DNA of 64,000 nucleotides from Bacteroidota bacterium (GTDB lineage Bacteria; Bacteroidota; Bacteroidia; Cytophagales; Cyclobacteriaceae): NCBI GenBank assembly GCA_016866385.1, contig VGMU01000007.1, positions 1 to 64,000 of the forward strand, read 5' to 3'. Shown piece by piece: positions 36,642 to 45,994 of this stretch (position 1 is its first letter; each line of letters starts with the position of its first letter). The notes under the pieces were generated by a model. It saw only the letters and a program-made list of their open reading frames with translations, ran no database searches and was not told where the DNA came from. The position numbers and the translations under genes were made by a program.

Positions 36642-39470
36642 TTAGTTACCCAACTCGTACTTGAGGGTTCTTCCCTTTTCTACTGCTGGAAGTCCTTCGG
36701 TCATCCAAAGGGGCGCCGGAGCTCCTTTCAAGTAATGATCAAAAAATTGACTCAAACGGATGGAAAGGTCTTTGGCATTTTTGCGCTGCACCAGGTTGTG
36801 ATCCTCCCCATTGTATTGAAGAAGCCAAGCTGGCTTATTGAGGCGCTTGAGGCCCATAAACATTTCAATCCCTTGGTACCAAGGCACTGCTCCATCGGCA
36901 TCGTTGTGCATGATCAGCACGGGGGTATTTACCCGATCCAGGGTAAACAAGGGGGAATTTTCTAGGTAGTATAGCGGCTTTTCCCAAAGGGTACCGCCGA
37001 TTCGTGACTGGGTCTGCTCGTATTGGAACATGCGGCTCATGCCCGTTCCCCAGCGAATACCCCCGTAGGCCGAGGTCATGTTGACCACAGGTGCCCCGGC
37101 CCCTGCAGCTTTAAATAAATTGGTTCGAGTAATCAAATAGGCTACTTGATATCCTCCCCAGCTTTGACCTTGGATGGCCATATTTTCAGCATCCACACCC
37201 CCTTGGGCGAGTACTGCCTGAACGCCTGGAAGGATACAATCGTAAGCACTTGGTCCTGGTAAGCCCAAATCGTACTTGATATCAGGAACAAATACCACGT
37301 AGTCATTGCTGACAAAATACGGGATATTGATCGTAGATCGGCTAGGTGCAGGAGCACGGTAGTTGTGCAAGGTCTCGCTGTATCGTTCGTAGAAAAATAC
37401 CATCATGGGGAATTTCTTTACTCTATCAAATCCTTCGGGAGTAAACAAAAGACCCTGAAGCGGAGTCCCATCTTGAGCCAGATAGGACACCAGTTTGACA
37501 TTTCCCCACTTGATGGTGGATTGTTGGGGATTTAAGGAAGAAGCTTTTGTTAAGGCAGAGAAACTTAAATCGCTCAAGTATAAATCTGGATTATCCTTGT
37601 AGGTAGATCTTCTCAAAAGGATTTGATTTGACTGTTCTGCCTTTCTTAATCCAACATAGCGATGATCGCTAAGCAACATCTGTTTGGGTGCTTGTTTGCC
37701 TGAATAATCCCCCATAAAAAATCCACCTTTCTTGGTATTTTCTTCAAAGGCTGACAAAAGGAAAATCTGCTGGGTATCAATACTTGTCTCGTCTAACACC
37801 AATCTCTCCCTGCGGAAAGTAATTTGCTTCTTTCTACCTTCTCCAAGGGTTATATTTTGGGCGGTATTGAGGTTTCTAGGATCAATCTTCCAAATATCGA
37901 AACGGTCATTTACCAGCAGGGCCTCGTCCTCTTTGAGCCACCCTTCAGCACCGTAACTACTAGGAAAAGAAGGAGAGTCATTCAATTCATCGTAAAAGGG
38001 CACGGACAAGCCCTGGGTCAAATTGATTTTAGTTTTTGATTGCAAGTCATAAGCCACCCAAGCGCTGTCCCTCGCTGCATACCAATACACATACTGCCCT
38101 GCAGGAGAAAGTCTTGGAGACCCAGATGCGTTTTTTTCAATCAATTCTTTATTTCCTGTAGCTAAATCTAGGAGATATACGTCCCTGCCTATCTGAATAT
38201 CCCAACTGTAATTTCTTCGGTAGGGTGCGTCCGTCCAAGCCAAGGCAATCTCCTTGGTGATTTTATTTTCCAGTTGCACCTCATCCACCTCAGGTGTGGT
38301 CAATTGAATGACCTGCTGGTCTTTTAGCGAAAGGACAGCCAAGTAACTCTTCTTTTCTTCCTGGGACTTGTTCTTCAATTGCATGGGTTGAATCTCCGCA
38401 TCTTGCCAGCCCCAAATGTCTAGACTCACGCGATCCTCATCGAGCAGCGTAGTATCATTTTCATAAGCATAATCCTGGTATTCCATAGAGACTCCAAAAA
38501 ACAAACGGGATTCATCCTCAGAGAAGCGCAAAGAAGCGTCTGGACTAATTCGGCTATTCTCGAGTTTCAAAGCTGATTTATCGATTTCAGCAGCCATGAC
38601 TTGTTTCTTCACATCGTACAACAACAGTTTATGGCTTGGCTTCTTCGCTTTCAATGAGTCATCAGTCGTAACAAAAGAAAGATAGGTTGATTGTGGAGAA
38701 AAGGTCATTCTCGTGTAGGTAGTCATCTTTTCATGTACCAAACGCTGAGCGCCGGATGCCAATTCAAGCACATGCAAGGCTGCATTATCTTGCTTTTCTT
38801 CTTCAGCAAGGAGGTAGTACAAGTAATCACCATTTGGAGAGAAGCTAAAGGATTTCACCCGATCGAGTTCCCAAGAAACTGCCCCATCCAAGGATCGTAC
38901 GAGTAGTTTGGTCCCATCTGTTTTCTTAGGCTTTTCTACTTTCTTGGTCGAATCCGAAGCAGCAGCGCCCTTCGAACTTTCCTTTGGGGCAAGCTCTTTC
39001 TCAAAATGGATGGCGATCCAACTGCCTTTTTCCGTAGGGGTGGCAAAAGACTTCACTCGAGCCAACTTCTCTAAATTTCCGGAAGCCAAATGGAGGATAA
39101 AGAGACTATCTTTGGGTAGGTCGTCTCCTTTCTTTTTCTTCAACTTTAAAGCATAGACCGAATCCTTTTGGGCAGCTATTTTCCCCACGGCATAGGCATC
39201 GTCCGGAGTAAACAAAAACCCATTTCCGCGTGGAATCACGGTCTTTTTGGTAGGAGTCTTGAATGGAAAAATCTCCAAGCGACTGTCTCCATCTTGCGGG
39301 GAGATTTGGTAACCCACAAAAAGTCCATTTTTGGTGATTTTTTCTGAGGATAGGCTCTCCCAACCGTCGTAATCGGCATGAGTCAGGGATCGTTTTTGCT
39401 GGGCAATTATGGATTGGGAAATAAGAAGAAGGGTAAATACCCATCCGAATGTACTTCTTAAATTTCTCAT
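36642..39470 (-). CDS. Exported prolyl-oligopeptidase-family peptidase (S9)
   Basis: A 942-residue protein with a signal peptide (cleavage near residue 23, IIAQQ). The N-terminal about 650 residues are beta-propeller-like with WD-type blades (YDVKKQ, SPNGDYLYYL), and the C-terminal about 270 form the catalytic alpha/beta hydrolase with GQSWGGYQ (Ser770), NDADGAVPW (Asp near 857-859) and GEDHNL (His about 891). It probably cleaves dipeptides or oligopeptides in the periplasm. An unusual acidic/lysine low-complexity insert lies near residues 160-185. It starts nine bases before... that is, directly downstream of, the M14 peptidase gene on the same strand. Confidence 0.93.
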   Translation of the reverse strand: MRNLRSTFGWVFTLLLISQSIIAQQKRSLTHADYDGWESLSSEKITKNGLFVGYQISPQDGDSRLEIFPFKTPTKKTVIPRGNGFLFTPDDAYAVGKIAAQKDSVYALKLKKKKGDDLPKDSLFILHLASGNLEKLARVKSFATPTEKGSWIAIHFEKELAPKESSKGAAASDSTKKVEKPKKTDGTKLLVRSLDGAVSWELDRVKSFSFSPNGDYLYYLLAEEEKQDNAALHVLELASGAQRLVHEKMTTYTRMTFSPQSTYLSFVTTDDSLKAKKPSHKLLLYDVKKQVMAAEIDKSALKLENSRISPDASLRFSEDESRLFFGVSMEYQDYAYENDTTLLDEDRVSLDIWGWQDAEIQPMQLKNKSQEEKKSYLAVLSLKDQQVIQLTTPEVDEVQLENKITKEIALAWTDAPYRRNYSWDIQIGRDVYLLDLATGNKELIEKNASGSPRLSPAGQYVYWYAARDSAWVAYDLQSKTKINLTQGLSVPFYDELNDSPSFPSSYGAEGWLKEDEALLVNDRFDIWKIDPRNLNTAQNITLGEGRKKQITFRRERLVLDETSIDTQQIFLLSAFEENTKKGGFFMGDYSGKQAPKQMLLSDHRYVGLRKAEQSNQILLRRSTYKDNPDLYLSDLSFSALTKASSLNPQQSTIKWGNVKLVSYLAQDGTPLQGLLFTPEGFDRVKKFPMMVFFYERYSETLHNYRAPAPSRSTINIPYFVSNDYVVFVPDIKYDLGLPGPSAYDCILPGVQAVLAQGGVDAENMAIQGQSWGGYQVAYLITRTNLFKAAGAGAPVVNMTSAYGGIRWGTGMSRMFQYEQTQSRIGGTLWEKPLYYLENSPLFTLDRVNTPVLIMHNDADGAVPWYQGIEMFMGLKRLNKPAWLLQYNGEDHNLVQRKNAKDLSIRLSQFFDHYLKGAPAPLWMTEGLPAVEKGRTLKYELGN

Positions 39471-39478
39471 GCTGGGGT

Positions 39479-41398
39479 TTAATTGGATAACGTAAATTCT
39501 CTTTCTACAAATCCTCCGCGGGTGGAGGATAGCTTGATTTTGCCTTTTACGGGTAATTCTCCTTTGACAGATACGATAAAAGTGGCTGTTTTTTTCTCAC
39601 CTACCCCAGTGTAGCCTGCATAAATGGTCTTTTCGTAAGTGCTTGGGGTGAGAATACGGACAGGAGCATCTTCGTCCCCTTGCAGCAATTTTTTATCAAA
39701 ATCCAGCATCACCCGATCTTGTTGTACAATTTTTACCAACTTCGCTTGTTCCAAGGCTACGGGTAATTTACCTGAATTGGTCCAAGATAAGGAGATTTCA
39801 AATTCTCCTTCACTTCGCTTTTTGACCTTTACATCGGTGATGCTGACTTGAGGAAGCCTTTTGGCCATCGCCAAATTGAATAAAGCCTGCTTTTTGGCCC
39901 AATCCTCTAGTTGCCATGCGGGACCATTCTGGGCAAAAAATTTAGGATGAAAGCCTCCAATTTCTACTTCGCCAAGTTCGGGATGCACCATTGGTGACCA
40001 AACTTTAAATCCTTTACTCCCATTGGCTTCATCGTCCCATCTGAGTCCATCGTATTCGTCATAAATTCCATCTCCGTCATAATCCTTCATGGCACCCCCA
40101 TTCCAAAGTTCATCTCCGTACCAAATACTTCCGTAATAAAAATATCCGAAGTCAGGACCATGCCCAAAAAGAGGTTCAGGAAGAAGCGGATCTCCTGTCA
40201 TAGCGTTGACTTTGTATCGGGTGGCATAGGTTTCATATACATCTCCTGCCCAGGGGTAAGCTGTGTAAGAAAGTCCGAGTTGATCCATTTCTTTGTAAAT
40301 AGCCAAGTCTTGTGGGTACATCCTTTCCTCACTCTTAGAAGTAGAGGGAGGGCGTAAGTGCATGGGTACTCGGGTATCCATAGAGTTGACTACCGAAATG
40401 TTGGGATGGCTAAGCATCCACAATACCGTAGCTCGGGATTCAATTTCGCTTAGCGGGTATTCTCCTGATCCAAATTGCGTATATCCCCTACCTGTAAGGT
40501 CTCCACCGGTATTGGGTCTCCAATTTTCCGGATAGTTCCGGTGCAAGTCTAAGCCCCCTATCCCATCTTCGTTGTACCTTCCATCTCCATCGTTGTCTAT
40601 ACCCTCTGTATACAACAGGTATTCCCCTTTCCCAGGAAAGGTTTGTTTCATCAATCTCCCCTTGGGGTCTCTAGGATCTATAATGTAATTCGCTTTTTCC
40701 TTTTCAGAGGGAGTAATGGCCTTTTTTCTTAGTTGATAAATAATCCCGTCTCCATCCAAATCTTCTTCAGAATCCTCATCTAACAATCCGTCTCGGTCGG
40801 TATCTTGAGGCTTTACGGTGCTTCGATTTCTCTGGGCAGAGTAGAGGTAAAGATTAGATCCGTCTGGATTATTTTGAGGCCGGAGATAGATCACTTTGCT
40901 GTCTATTAAGGCAGTGATTTCGGGATCCTTTCCGTAATTTTCTAGAAGGTGCTGGGTCAGCCAAAGTATGGATTCGCTGGAAGTTATCTCCCCAGAATGT
41001 CTTCCACCTTCAAAATAGGCTGCAGGTTTATCGGTATCTTTTCCCGTGTTTTTATTGGTTATAGCCATTTGGTAAATGGGACGTCCTTCAAAAGAATGTT
41101 CCACCACATAAAGGTCTACCAGCTGAGGGAATTGCTTGGCCCATACCTCATACCAATGGTACATCACATCTACCGTATGGTACTTAGAAAAATCTAGGCT
41201 TGCTCCTGGCGTATACTCCACTTCGGGATAGGCCACCTTTTTAAAGAAAGAATTTCCATGTCTTTCTCCAGATACCACATAAAAAGAAGTTTTTTCATTT
41301 TTCTCTGGAAAAGTGGGTTCGGACACAAAGGACCTTACTTGGGACTGGGTGTGTAAGGCAACAAACAAGGTGCAGAATAAGAGTAAGGAAGTTTTCAT
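39479..41398 (-). CDS. Exported zinc carboxypeptidase (M14) with calcium-type repeats
   Basis: A 639-residue protein with a signal peptide (MKTSLLLFCTLFVALHTQSQ). The zinc motif is FEGGRHSGE (His134, Glu137), and the later His is in LDLHRNYP. Between them is an insert of about 100 residues containing Asp-rich calcium-binding loops (DTDRDGLLDED, DLDGDGI, DNDGDGRYNED) and a further one later (DYDGDGIYDEY). The C-terminal about 120 residues look like an all-beta domain. It removes C-terminal residues from peptides. The S9 peptidase gene follows after eight bases, so the two form a peptide-degrading operon. Confidence 0.93.
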   Translation of the reverse strand: MKTSLLLFCTLFVALHTQSQVRSFVSEPTFPEKNEKTSFYVVSGERHGNSFFKKVAYPEVEYTPGASLDFSKYHTVDVMYHWYEVWAKQFPQLVDLYVVEHSFEGRPIYQMAITNKNTGKDTDKPAAYFEGGRHSGEITSSESILWLTQHLLENYGKDPEITALIDSKVIYLRPQNNPDGSNLYLYSAQRNRSTVKPQDTDRDGLLDEDSEEDLDGDGIIYQLRKKAITPSEKEKANYIIDPRDPKGRLMKQTFPGKGEYLLYTEGIDNDGDGRYNEDGIGGLDLHRNYPENWRPNTGGDLTGRGYTQFGSGEYPLSEIESRATVLWMLSHPNISVVNSMDTRVPMHLRPPSTSKSEERMYPQDLAIYKEMDQLGLSYTAYPWAGDVYETYATRYKVNAMTGDPLLPEPLFGHGPDFGYFYYGSIWYGDELWNGGAMKDYDGDGIYDEYDGLRWDDEANGSKGFKVWSPMVHPELGEVEIGGFHPKFFAQNGPAWQLEDWAKKQALFNLAMAKRLPQVSITDVKVKKRSEGEFEISLSWTNSGKLPVALEQAKLVKIVQQDRVMLDFDKKLLQGDEDAPVRILTPSTYEKTIYAGYTGVGEKKTATFIVSVKGELPVKGKIKLSSTRGGFVEREFTLSN

Positions 41399-41485
41399 GA
41401 AGGGGCTGTTAAAGAAGTAAAAATAAGCGTTGAAAGGTAGCTACTACCACCGTTTAAAGAAAGATGTAAGCCTTTTGAGGAAAAT

Positions 41486-41516
41486 AAAAAGGTCTCGTCA
41501 AAAACAAGACCCTTTT
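41486..41516. terminator. Terminator-like hairpin in a divergent region
   Basis: GGTCTCGT and ACAAGACC pair with one mismatch around a five-base loop; it has AAAAA before and CTTTT after. It looks like a bidirectional terminator, which is unexpected between two genes that both point away from it. Confidence 0.55.
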
Positions 41517-41685
41517 CAGAATATAAACCCAAATATAACTTTAGAGATTAAAAGTTTTCAAGCGATTAAAATTGATTCTTTCGTCAAAAGAATAGAATCA
41601 AATTGAAAATTAAAGTTTTATGAAAACAACAAAATTTTCATTTGCTATTTAAATACAATTCCAAAGTAAAAGGATTTCTTGTGAA

Positions 41686-41714
41686 ATTACAAATTGAAAA
41701 AATAATTTTGTAAT
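41686..41714. promoter_or_regulatory. Inverted repeat, candidate Lrp autoregulatory site
   Basis: ATTACAAA and TTTGTAAT are exact complements with 13 bases between them, 65 bases before the Lrp ATG. AT-rich dyads of this type fit an Lrp-family binding site, but the consensus of this subfamily is not known to me. Confidence 0.4.
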
Positions 41715-41778
41715 ATTTTAAATAATCTTTAATTTTATGACACGTTTATTATAAATCATATAAATGAATTGACTGAAA

Positions 41779-42252
41779 ATGGACAAAATTTTAGATATCG
41801 ATAATATTGACCTGAAAATAATCTCCCTTCTCAACGAGGATGCGAAGACTCCTTACACCGAAATTGCCAAAAAGGTATTCGTTTCTTCGGGTACAGTGCA
41901 CGTACGAATGAAAAAATTGGAGGACATGGGAGTGGTAAAAAGTGCAACCCTGACCATTGATTTTTCAAAATTAGGCTATGACATTTCGGCATTCCTTGGG
42001 ATTTATTTGGAGAAAAGTTCTCTTTACGATTCAGTCATCGAACGATTAAAAGGAATTGCTGAGGTAGTTAGTGCGTATTACACTACGGGCAATTATTCCA
42101 TATTTGCCAAAATCATTTGTAGAGATACCAATCACCTGAGGTTGGTGTTGGATAAAATTCAAAAGGTGGATGGAATTGATAGAACAGAAACCTTGATTGT
42201 ATTGGAAGAAAGTATCAATAGACCCATACAGTTTTTCGACAAGGAAAAATAA
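41779..42252 (+). CDS. Lrp/AsnC-family transcriptional regulator
   Basis: A 157-residue protein. Residues 8-60 form the helix-turn-helix (DLKIISLLNEDAKTPYTEIAKKVFVSSGTVHVRMKKLEDMGVV pattern, seen in full in the track), and residues 70-150 the RAM (alpha/beta ferredoxin-like) ligand-binding domain (VVSAYYTTGNYSIFAKIIC). Such proteins form octamers that sense amino acids. It is 200 bases upstream of sufB on the same strand but separated by a terminator and a promoter, so it is likely a monocistronic unit, perhaps controlling the divergent peptidase operon. Confidence 0.93.
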   Translation: MDKILDIDNIDLKIISLLNEDAKTPYTEIAKKVFVSSGTVHVRMKKLEDMGVVKSATLTIDFSKLGYDISAFLGIYLEKSSLYDSVIERLKGIAEVVSAYYTTGNYSIFAKIICRDTNHLRLVLDKIQKVDGIDRTETLIVLEESINRPIQFFDKEK

Positions 42253-42278
42253 GCCAAGCTCTTAGATTCATGATTACG

Positions 42279-42311
42279 AAAAGCATAGATCCTCCTGTGC
42301 TTTTTTTTTAG
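42279..42311 (+). terminator. Intrinsic terminator after the Lrp gene
   Basis: AAAAGCA and TGCTTTT pair around a 12-base loop, followed by a run of about nine Ts. It insulates the suf operon from the Lrp transcript. Confidence 0.8.
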
Positions 42312-42412
42312 GAGTTAGGATAGGAATATCAAAAAGGTAACTTTTACCCTTTTTTTATTGTTTAAAAGGAATTTTGATAGGAATGCGAACATATTTTTTT
42401 AATTGAATGTTA

Positions 42413-42420
42413 TAGCTTTG
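42413..42420 (+). promoter_or_regulatory. Bacteroidota-type -7 box of the suf operon
   Basis: TAGCTTTG matches TAnnTTTG, 35 bases before the sufB ATG. A clear -33 TTG at the usual spacing was not found. The adjoining palindrome begins 11 bases further on. Confidence 0.5.
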
Positions 42421-42431
42421 TGTTCAAATTA

Positions 42432-42446
42432 TATTTAGTCTAAATA
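42432..42446. promoter_or_regulatory. Palindromic operator candidate before sufB
   Basis: TATTTAGTCTAAATA is a perfect 15-base palindrome centred on T42439. It lies at about the predicted transcript start, between the -7 box and the sufB ATG, where a bound repressor would block transcription. TTTAG half-sites recall DtxR/Fur-class metal-dependent operators; that assignment is inference. Confidence 0.55.
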
Positions 42447-42455
42447 ACTCAGTTC

Positions 42456-43901
42456 ATGAGCAAAGACAATCAACTTTTAGAAGATCTAACTTCCAAAGAA
42501 TATGAGCACGGCTGGTCGGTAAATTACGAAGCCGATGAAGCCCCTGCTGGGCTGAATGAAGGGATAATTCGGTGGATATCCTCTAAAAAGGAAGAACCCC
42601 AGTGGCTATTGGAATGGAGACTGAAAGCCTTTGCTACCTGGCAGTCCATGGCAGAGCCTTCTTGGGCCAATGTCAACTATCCAAAAATTGATCTTCAGGC
42701 ATTAAAATACTATTCTGCTCCCAAGCAGTCGAAAAAACCAAAAAACCTCAATGAGGTAGATCCGGAGCTGATAGCCATTTACGAGAGACTTGGAATTTCT
42801 TTAAATGAGCAAAAGCGACTTCAAGGGATTGCCGTAGATGCTGTCTTAGATTCCGTATCGGTGGCAACTACCTTCAAGGATACCTTAAGCAAATTAGGAA
42901 TCATTTTTTGTTCTTTTAGCGAGGCGGTAAAAGAGCATCCCGAATTAATTAAAAAATACCTGGGCTCAGTAGTGCCCATTCAGGACAATTATTATGCGGC
43001 TTTAAATTCAGCTGTTTTTTCCGATGGATCCTTTTGTTACATACCGAAAGGTGTGCGTTGTCCCATGGAATTGTCTACCTACTTCAGAATCAATGCTGCC
43101 AATACAGGGCAATTCGAACGAACCTTAATTGTAGCCGAAGAATCTTCCTACGTTTCGTATTTGGAGGGTTGTACTGCCCCACAACGGGATGAAAACCAAT
43201 TGCATGCTGCCGTAGTAGAAATTTACGCTGCTGCCCATGCCGAGGTAAAGTATTCTACGGTACAAAATTGGTTTCCTGGGGACAAGGAAGGAAAAGGAGG
43301 TATTTACAATTTTGTAACTAAGCGAGGTATTTGTGCTGGAGATTACTCCAAAATTTCATGGACTCAGGTAGAAACGGGATCGGCTGTCACTTGGAAATAT
43401 CCTTCCTGCATTTTGAAAGGAGATCATTCGGTAGGTGAATTTTACTCTGTGGCGGTAACCAACAATTACCAACAGGCGGACACCGGAACTAAAATGATCC
43501 ATATTGGGAAAAACACGAAATCCAGAATTGTATCTAAAGGAATTTCAGCAGGTAAATCTCAAAACTCTTACCGAGGCCAGGTGCAGGTGATGAAAAGAGC
43601 TCAACATGCTATAAACTTTTCTCAGTGCGACTCTTTGTTGATGGGAAATGCCTGTGGAGCCCATACTTTCCCCTACATCGATATTGCCAATCCTACGGCC
43701 AAAGTAGAACACGAAGCCACTACCTCAAAAATTGGGGAGGATCAGATTTTCTATTGCAACCAACGGGGCATTGCCACTGAAGATGCCGTTGCATTGATCG
43801 TCAATGGCTATGCCAAAGAGGTACTCAACCAACTCCCAATGGAATTTGCCGTAGAAGCTCAAAAATTATTGGCGCTTACCTTAGAAGGTTCCGTTGGCTA
43901 G
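42456..43901 (+). CDS. sufB: Fe-S cluster assembly scaffold SufB
   Basis: A 481-residue SufB, with the long beta-helix core ([25 protein letters not shown]) and the C-terminal [18 protein letters not shown] with the cysteines that hold the nascent cluster. With SufC and SufD it forms the SufBC2D scaffold that builds iron-sulfur clusters in the cytoplasm. It is the first gene of the operon sufB-C-D-S-E-DUF59-bacilliredoxin. Length and motifs are normal. Confidence 0.98.
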   Translation: MSKDNQLLEDLTSKEYEHGWSVNYEADEAPAGLNEGIIRWISSKKEEPQWLLEWRLKAFATWQSMAEPSWANVNYPKIDLQALKYYSAPKQSKKPKNLNEVDPELIAIYERLGISLNEQKRLQGIAVDAVLDSVSVATTFKDTLSKLGIIFCSFSEAVKEHPELIKKYLGSVVPIQDNYYAALNSAVFSDGSFCYIPKGVRCPMELSTYFRINAANTGQFERTLIVAEESSYVSYLEGCTAPQRDENQLHAAVVEIYAAAHAEVKYSTVQNWFPGDKEGKGGIYNFVTKRGICAGDYSKISWTQVETGSAVTWKYPSCILKGDHSVGEFYSVAVTNNYQQADTGTKMIHIGKNTKSRIVSKGISAGKSQNSYRGQVQVMKRAQHAINFSQCDSLLMGNACGAHTFPYIDIANPTAKVEHEATTSKIGEDQIFYCNQRGIATEDAVALIVNGYAKEVLNQLPMEFAVEAQKLLALTLEGSVG

Positions 43902-43935
43902 TGCTAAAGTTTTAGTATTTGAAAAAATATAACCC

Positions 43936-44703
43936 ATGTTATCCATAAAAAACCTACATGCTTCTATTGAGGGCACCCCCATCTTGAAGGGCATCAATTT
44001 ACAAGTAAATCCAGGAGAGGTCCATGCCATCATGGGACCCAACGGTTCGGGTAAATCTACCTTGGCCTCGGTTTTGGCAGGAAGAGAAGAATACGAAGTC
44101 ACCCAAGGCGAAGTGATTTTTCAAGGAAAAGAGCTTCTTGAGCTTTCTCCAGAAGATCGTGCGAGAGAGGGAGTATTTTTGGCTTTTCAATATCCCATTG
44201 AAATTCCGGGAGTTTCAACGACTAATTTTTTAAGGACAGCGCTCAATCAAATCCGAGAATACCGAGGTCAAGAGCCTCTAGACGCCGTAAAATTCCTTTC
44301 CTTGATGAAGGAAAAAATGGCGCTAGTTGAGATTGATCAAAAATTGTTAAGCCGCTCGCTCAACGAAGGCTTCTCTGGAGGAGAAAAAAAGAGAAACGAG
44401 ATTTTCCAAATGGCCATGTTGGAGCCCAAACTTTCTATTTTGGATGAAACCGACTCTGGATTGGATATTGATGCCTTACGAATCGTTTCCAATGGTGTTA
44501 ATAAATTAAAATCTCCCTCCACGGCAACCATAGTAGTTACCCATTACCAGCGTCTTCTTGATTACATCGTTCCTGATGTGGTACACGTACTTTATCAAGG
44601 AAGAATTGTAAAATCAGGAAGCAAAGAATTGGCTTTAGAATTAGAGCAAAAAGGATACGATTGGATAAAAGAAGAAGTTGATACCGCCAAGGCTACGGCC
44701 TGA
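43936..44703 (+). CDS. sufC: Fe-S assembly ATPase SufC
   Basis: A 255-residue soluble ABC ATPase with Walker [10 protein letters not shown], the ABC signature FSGGEKKR, Walker [13 protein letters not shown] (Asp in place of the usual Pro-type sequence, as normal for SufC) and the switch His in VVTHYQR. It powers the SufBC2D scaffold. It follows sufB by 34 bases and precedes sufD by 16 bases. Confidence 0.98.
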   Translation: MLSIKNLHASIEGTPILKGINLQVNPGEVHAIMGPNGSGKSTLASVLAGREEYEVTQGEVIFQGKELLELSPEDRAREGVFLAFQYPIEIPGVSTTNFLRTALNQIREYRGQEPLDAVKFLSLMKEKMALVEIDQKLLSRSLNEGFSGGEKKRNEIFQMAMLEPKLSILDETDSGLDIDALRIVSNGVNKLKSPSTATIVVTHYQRLLDYIVPDVVHVLYQGRIVKSGSKELALELEQKGYDWIKEEVDTAKATA

Positions 44704-44719
44704 TCTCCCCTACAAACCC

Positions 44720-45994
44720 ATGAGTATCAAGACCAAACAAGAATTAGTTCAGGGCCTTTTCACCGCTTCTCCCTCAAATTTCATCGCTTTGAGAGAGCAG
44801 GGAAAGGAAATTTTCCTATCCCAAGGACTTCCTAGCCAAAAATCTGAAGAATATCGTTTTACGCCTATTGCCAAGAAATTGGAGCAGGCGATTACCCGTT
44901 TTTTTCCGGCCTCTCCCCTTTCTTTAAGTAAAGAACAAGTTCAAAATGCCTTACTTGATGGATTTGAAGGAGATGTTTTGGTTTTTTCTAATGGATATTA
45001 TCATCCGGAATTTTCTAACCAGATAGAAGGCATGGAAGTATCGATTTTATCAGAAAAGCCCAATACGCCCATTGGAAGTATTGCTAAGCCTGAAAAAGAC
45101 CCTTTTCTTTCCTTAAATCAAGCCACTTTCTCCGATGGGATTTTTATTTCCATTCCGTCCAAATTTATCTGTAAAAAACCTATTTTACTTTTGAACTTTC
45201 ACCAAGAATTGGATGGACAAGTAATTAGTCCAAGAATTTGGATAGAAGTTGGAGATTTTTCCGAAGTCACATTTGTAGAGCAGGGCTGTTCTTTAGGAAG
45301 TTCCCCTTATTTCGTTAACAAGGTCATAGAAATCCAAGGTGGAGTACAATCCCAAATTTCCTACCATAGAATTCAGCACGAAGGAAATCAGGTCATAGAA
45401 GTAAGTCAGTTAGAAACTGACATACAGAGAGGTGCTCAATTTACCTCTTTTTATTTATCCCTTTCTGGGGATCTGATTCGAAACAACCTGTCCTTGCATT
45501 TGAAGGGAAGTAATTCCGTGGGTAACATGTATGGGATTTCCTTGCTTCAAGGAAAATCTCTGGTCGACCACCATACCTACGTGGATCATAAAGAACCACA
45601 TGCCGAATCCAATGAATTGTACAAAGGAATCTTTGGGGATTACAGCAGAGGAGTATTCAATGGCAAAATTCTTGTCCGCAAGGATGCTCAGAAAACAAAT
45701 GCTTTTCAACAAAACAACAACGTGCTCCTCTCCGAAGATGCCTTAATCAATACCAAGCCTCAATTGGAGATTTGGGCTGACGATGTGAAGTGCTCTCATG
45801 GATGTACCGTAGGGCAGTTGGATGAAGAGGCTCTTTTTTACCTCCAAGCGAGAGGTATTGAAAAAACCACTGCGAGAGGCTTACTTTTATTTGCTTTCAT
45901 CGCGGAAGTGGTGGATAAAATTCAAATTGAGAGCTTACAAAAATACATCATCACCCTGATTCAGGAGCGTCTGGGGAGTAAGTTTAGAACATGA
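44720..45994 (+). CDS. sufD: Fe-S cluster assembly protein SufD
   Basis: The ATG at 44720 (MSIKTKQELVQ) gives 424 residues; the track start at 44678 lies inside sufC and is a TTG. The protein has a SufD/SufB-type beta-helix with ASNSVGNMYGISLLQGKSLVDHHTYVDH-like and CSHGCTVGQLDEEALFYLQARGI, including the conserved His and Cys for cluster and heterodimer function. It partners SufB and SufC. Its stop overlaps the sufS start by four bases. Confidence 0.97.
   Translation: MSIKTKQELVQGLFTASPSNFIALREQGKEIFLSQGLPSQKSEEYRFTPIAKKLEQAITRFFPASPLSLSKEQVQNALLDGFEGDVLVFSNGYYHPEFSNQIEGMEVSILSEKPNTPIGSIAKPEKDPFLSLNQATFSDGIFISIPSKFICKKPILLLNFHQELDGQVISPRIWIEVGDFSEVTFVEQGCSLGSSPYFVNKVIEIQGGVQSQISYHRIQHEGNQVIEVSQLETDIQRGAQFTSFYLSLSGDLIRNNLSLHLKGSNSVGNMYGISLLQGKSLVDHHTYVDHKEPHAESNELYKGIFGDYSRGVFNGKILVRKDAQKTNAFQQNNNVLLSEDALINTKPQLEIWADDVKCSHGCTVGQLDEEALFYLQARGIEKTTARGLLLFAFIAEVVDKIQIESLQKYIITLIQERLGSKFRT

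Larger units (their letters stand above)
41399..41778. other. Divergent intergenic region between M14 peptidase and Lrp genes
   Basis: AT-rich, with no open frame. It holds a terminator-like hairpin (41486-41516) and an inverted repeat near the Lrp gene (41686-41714). Promoters for both divergent genes must be here; no perfect TAnnTTTG box with -33 partner was found. Confidence 0.6.
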
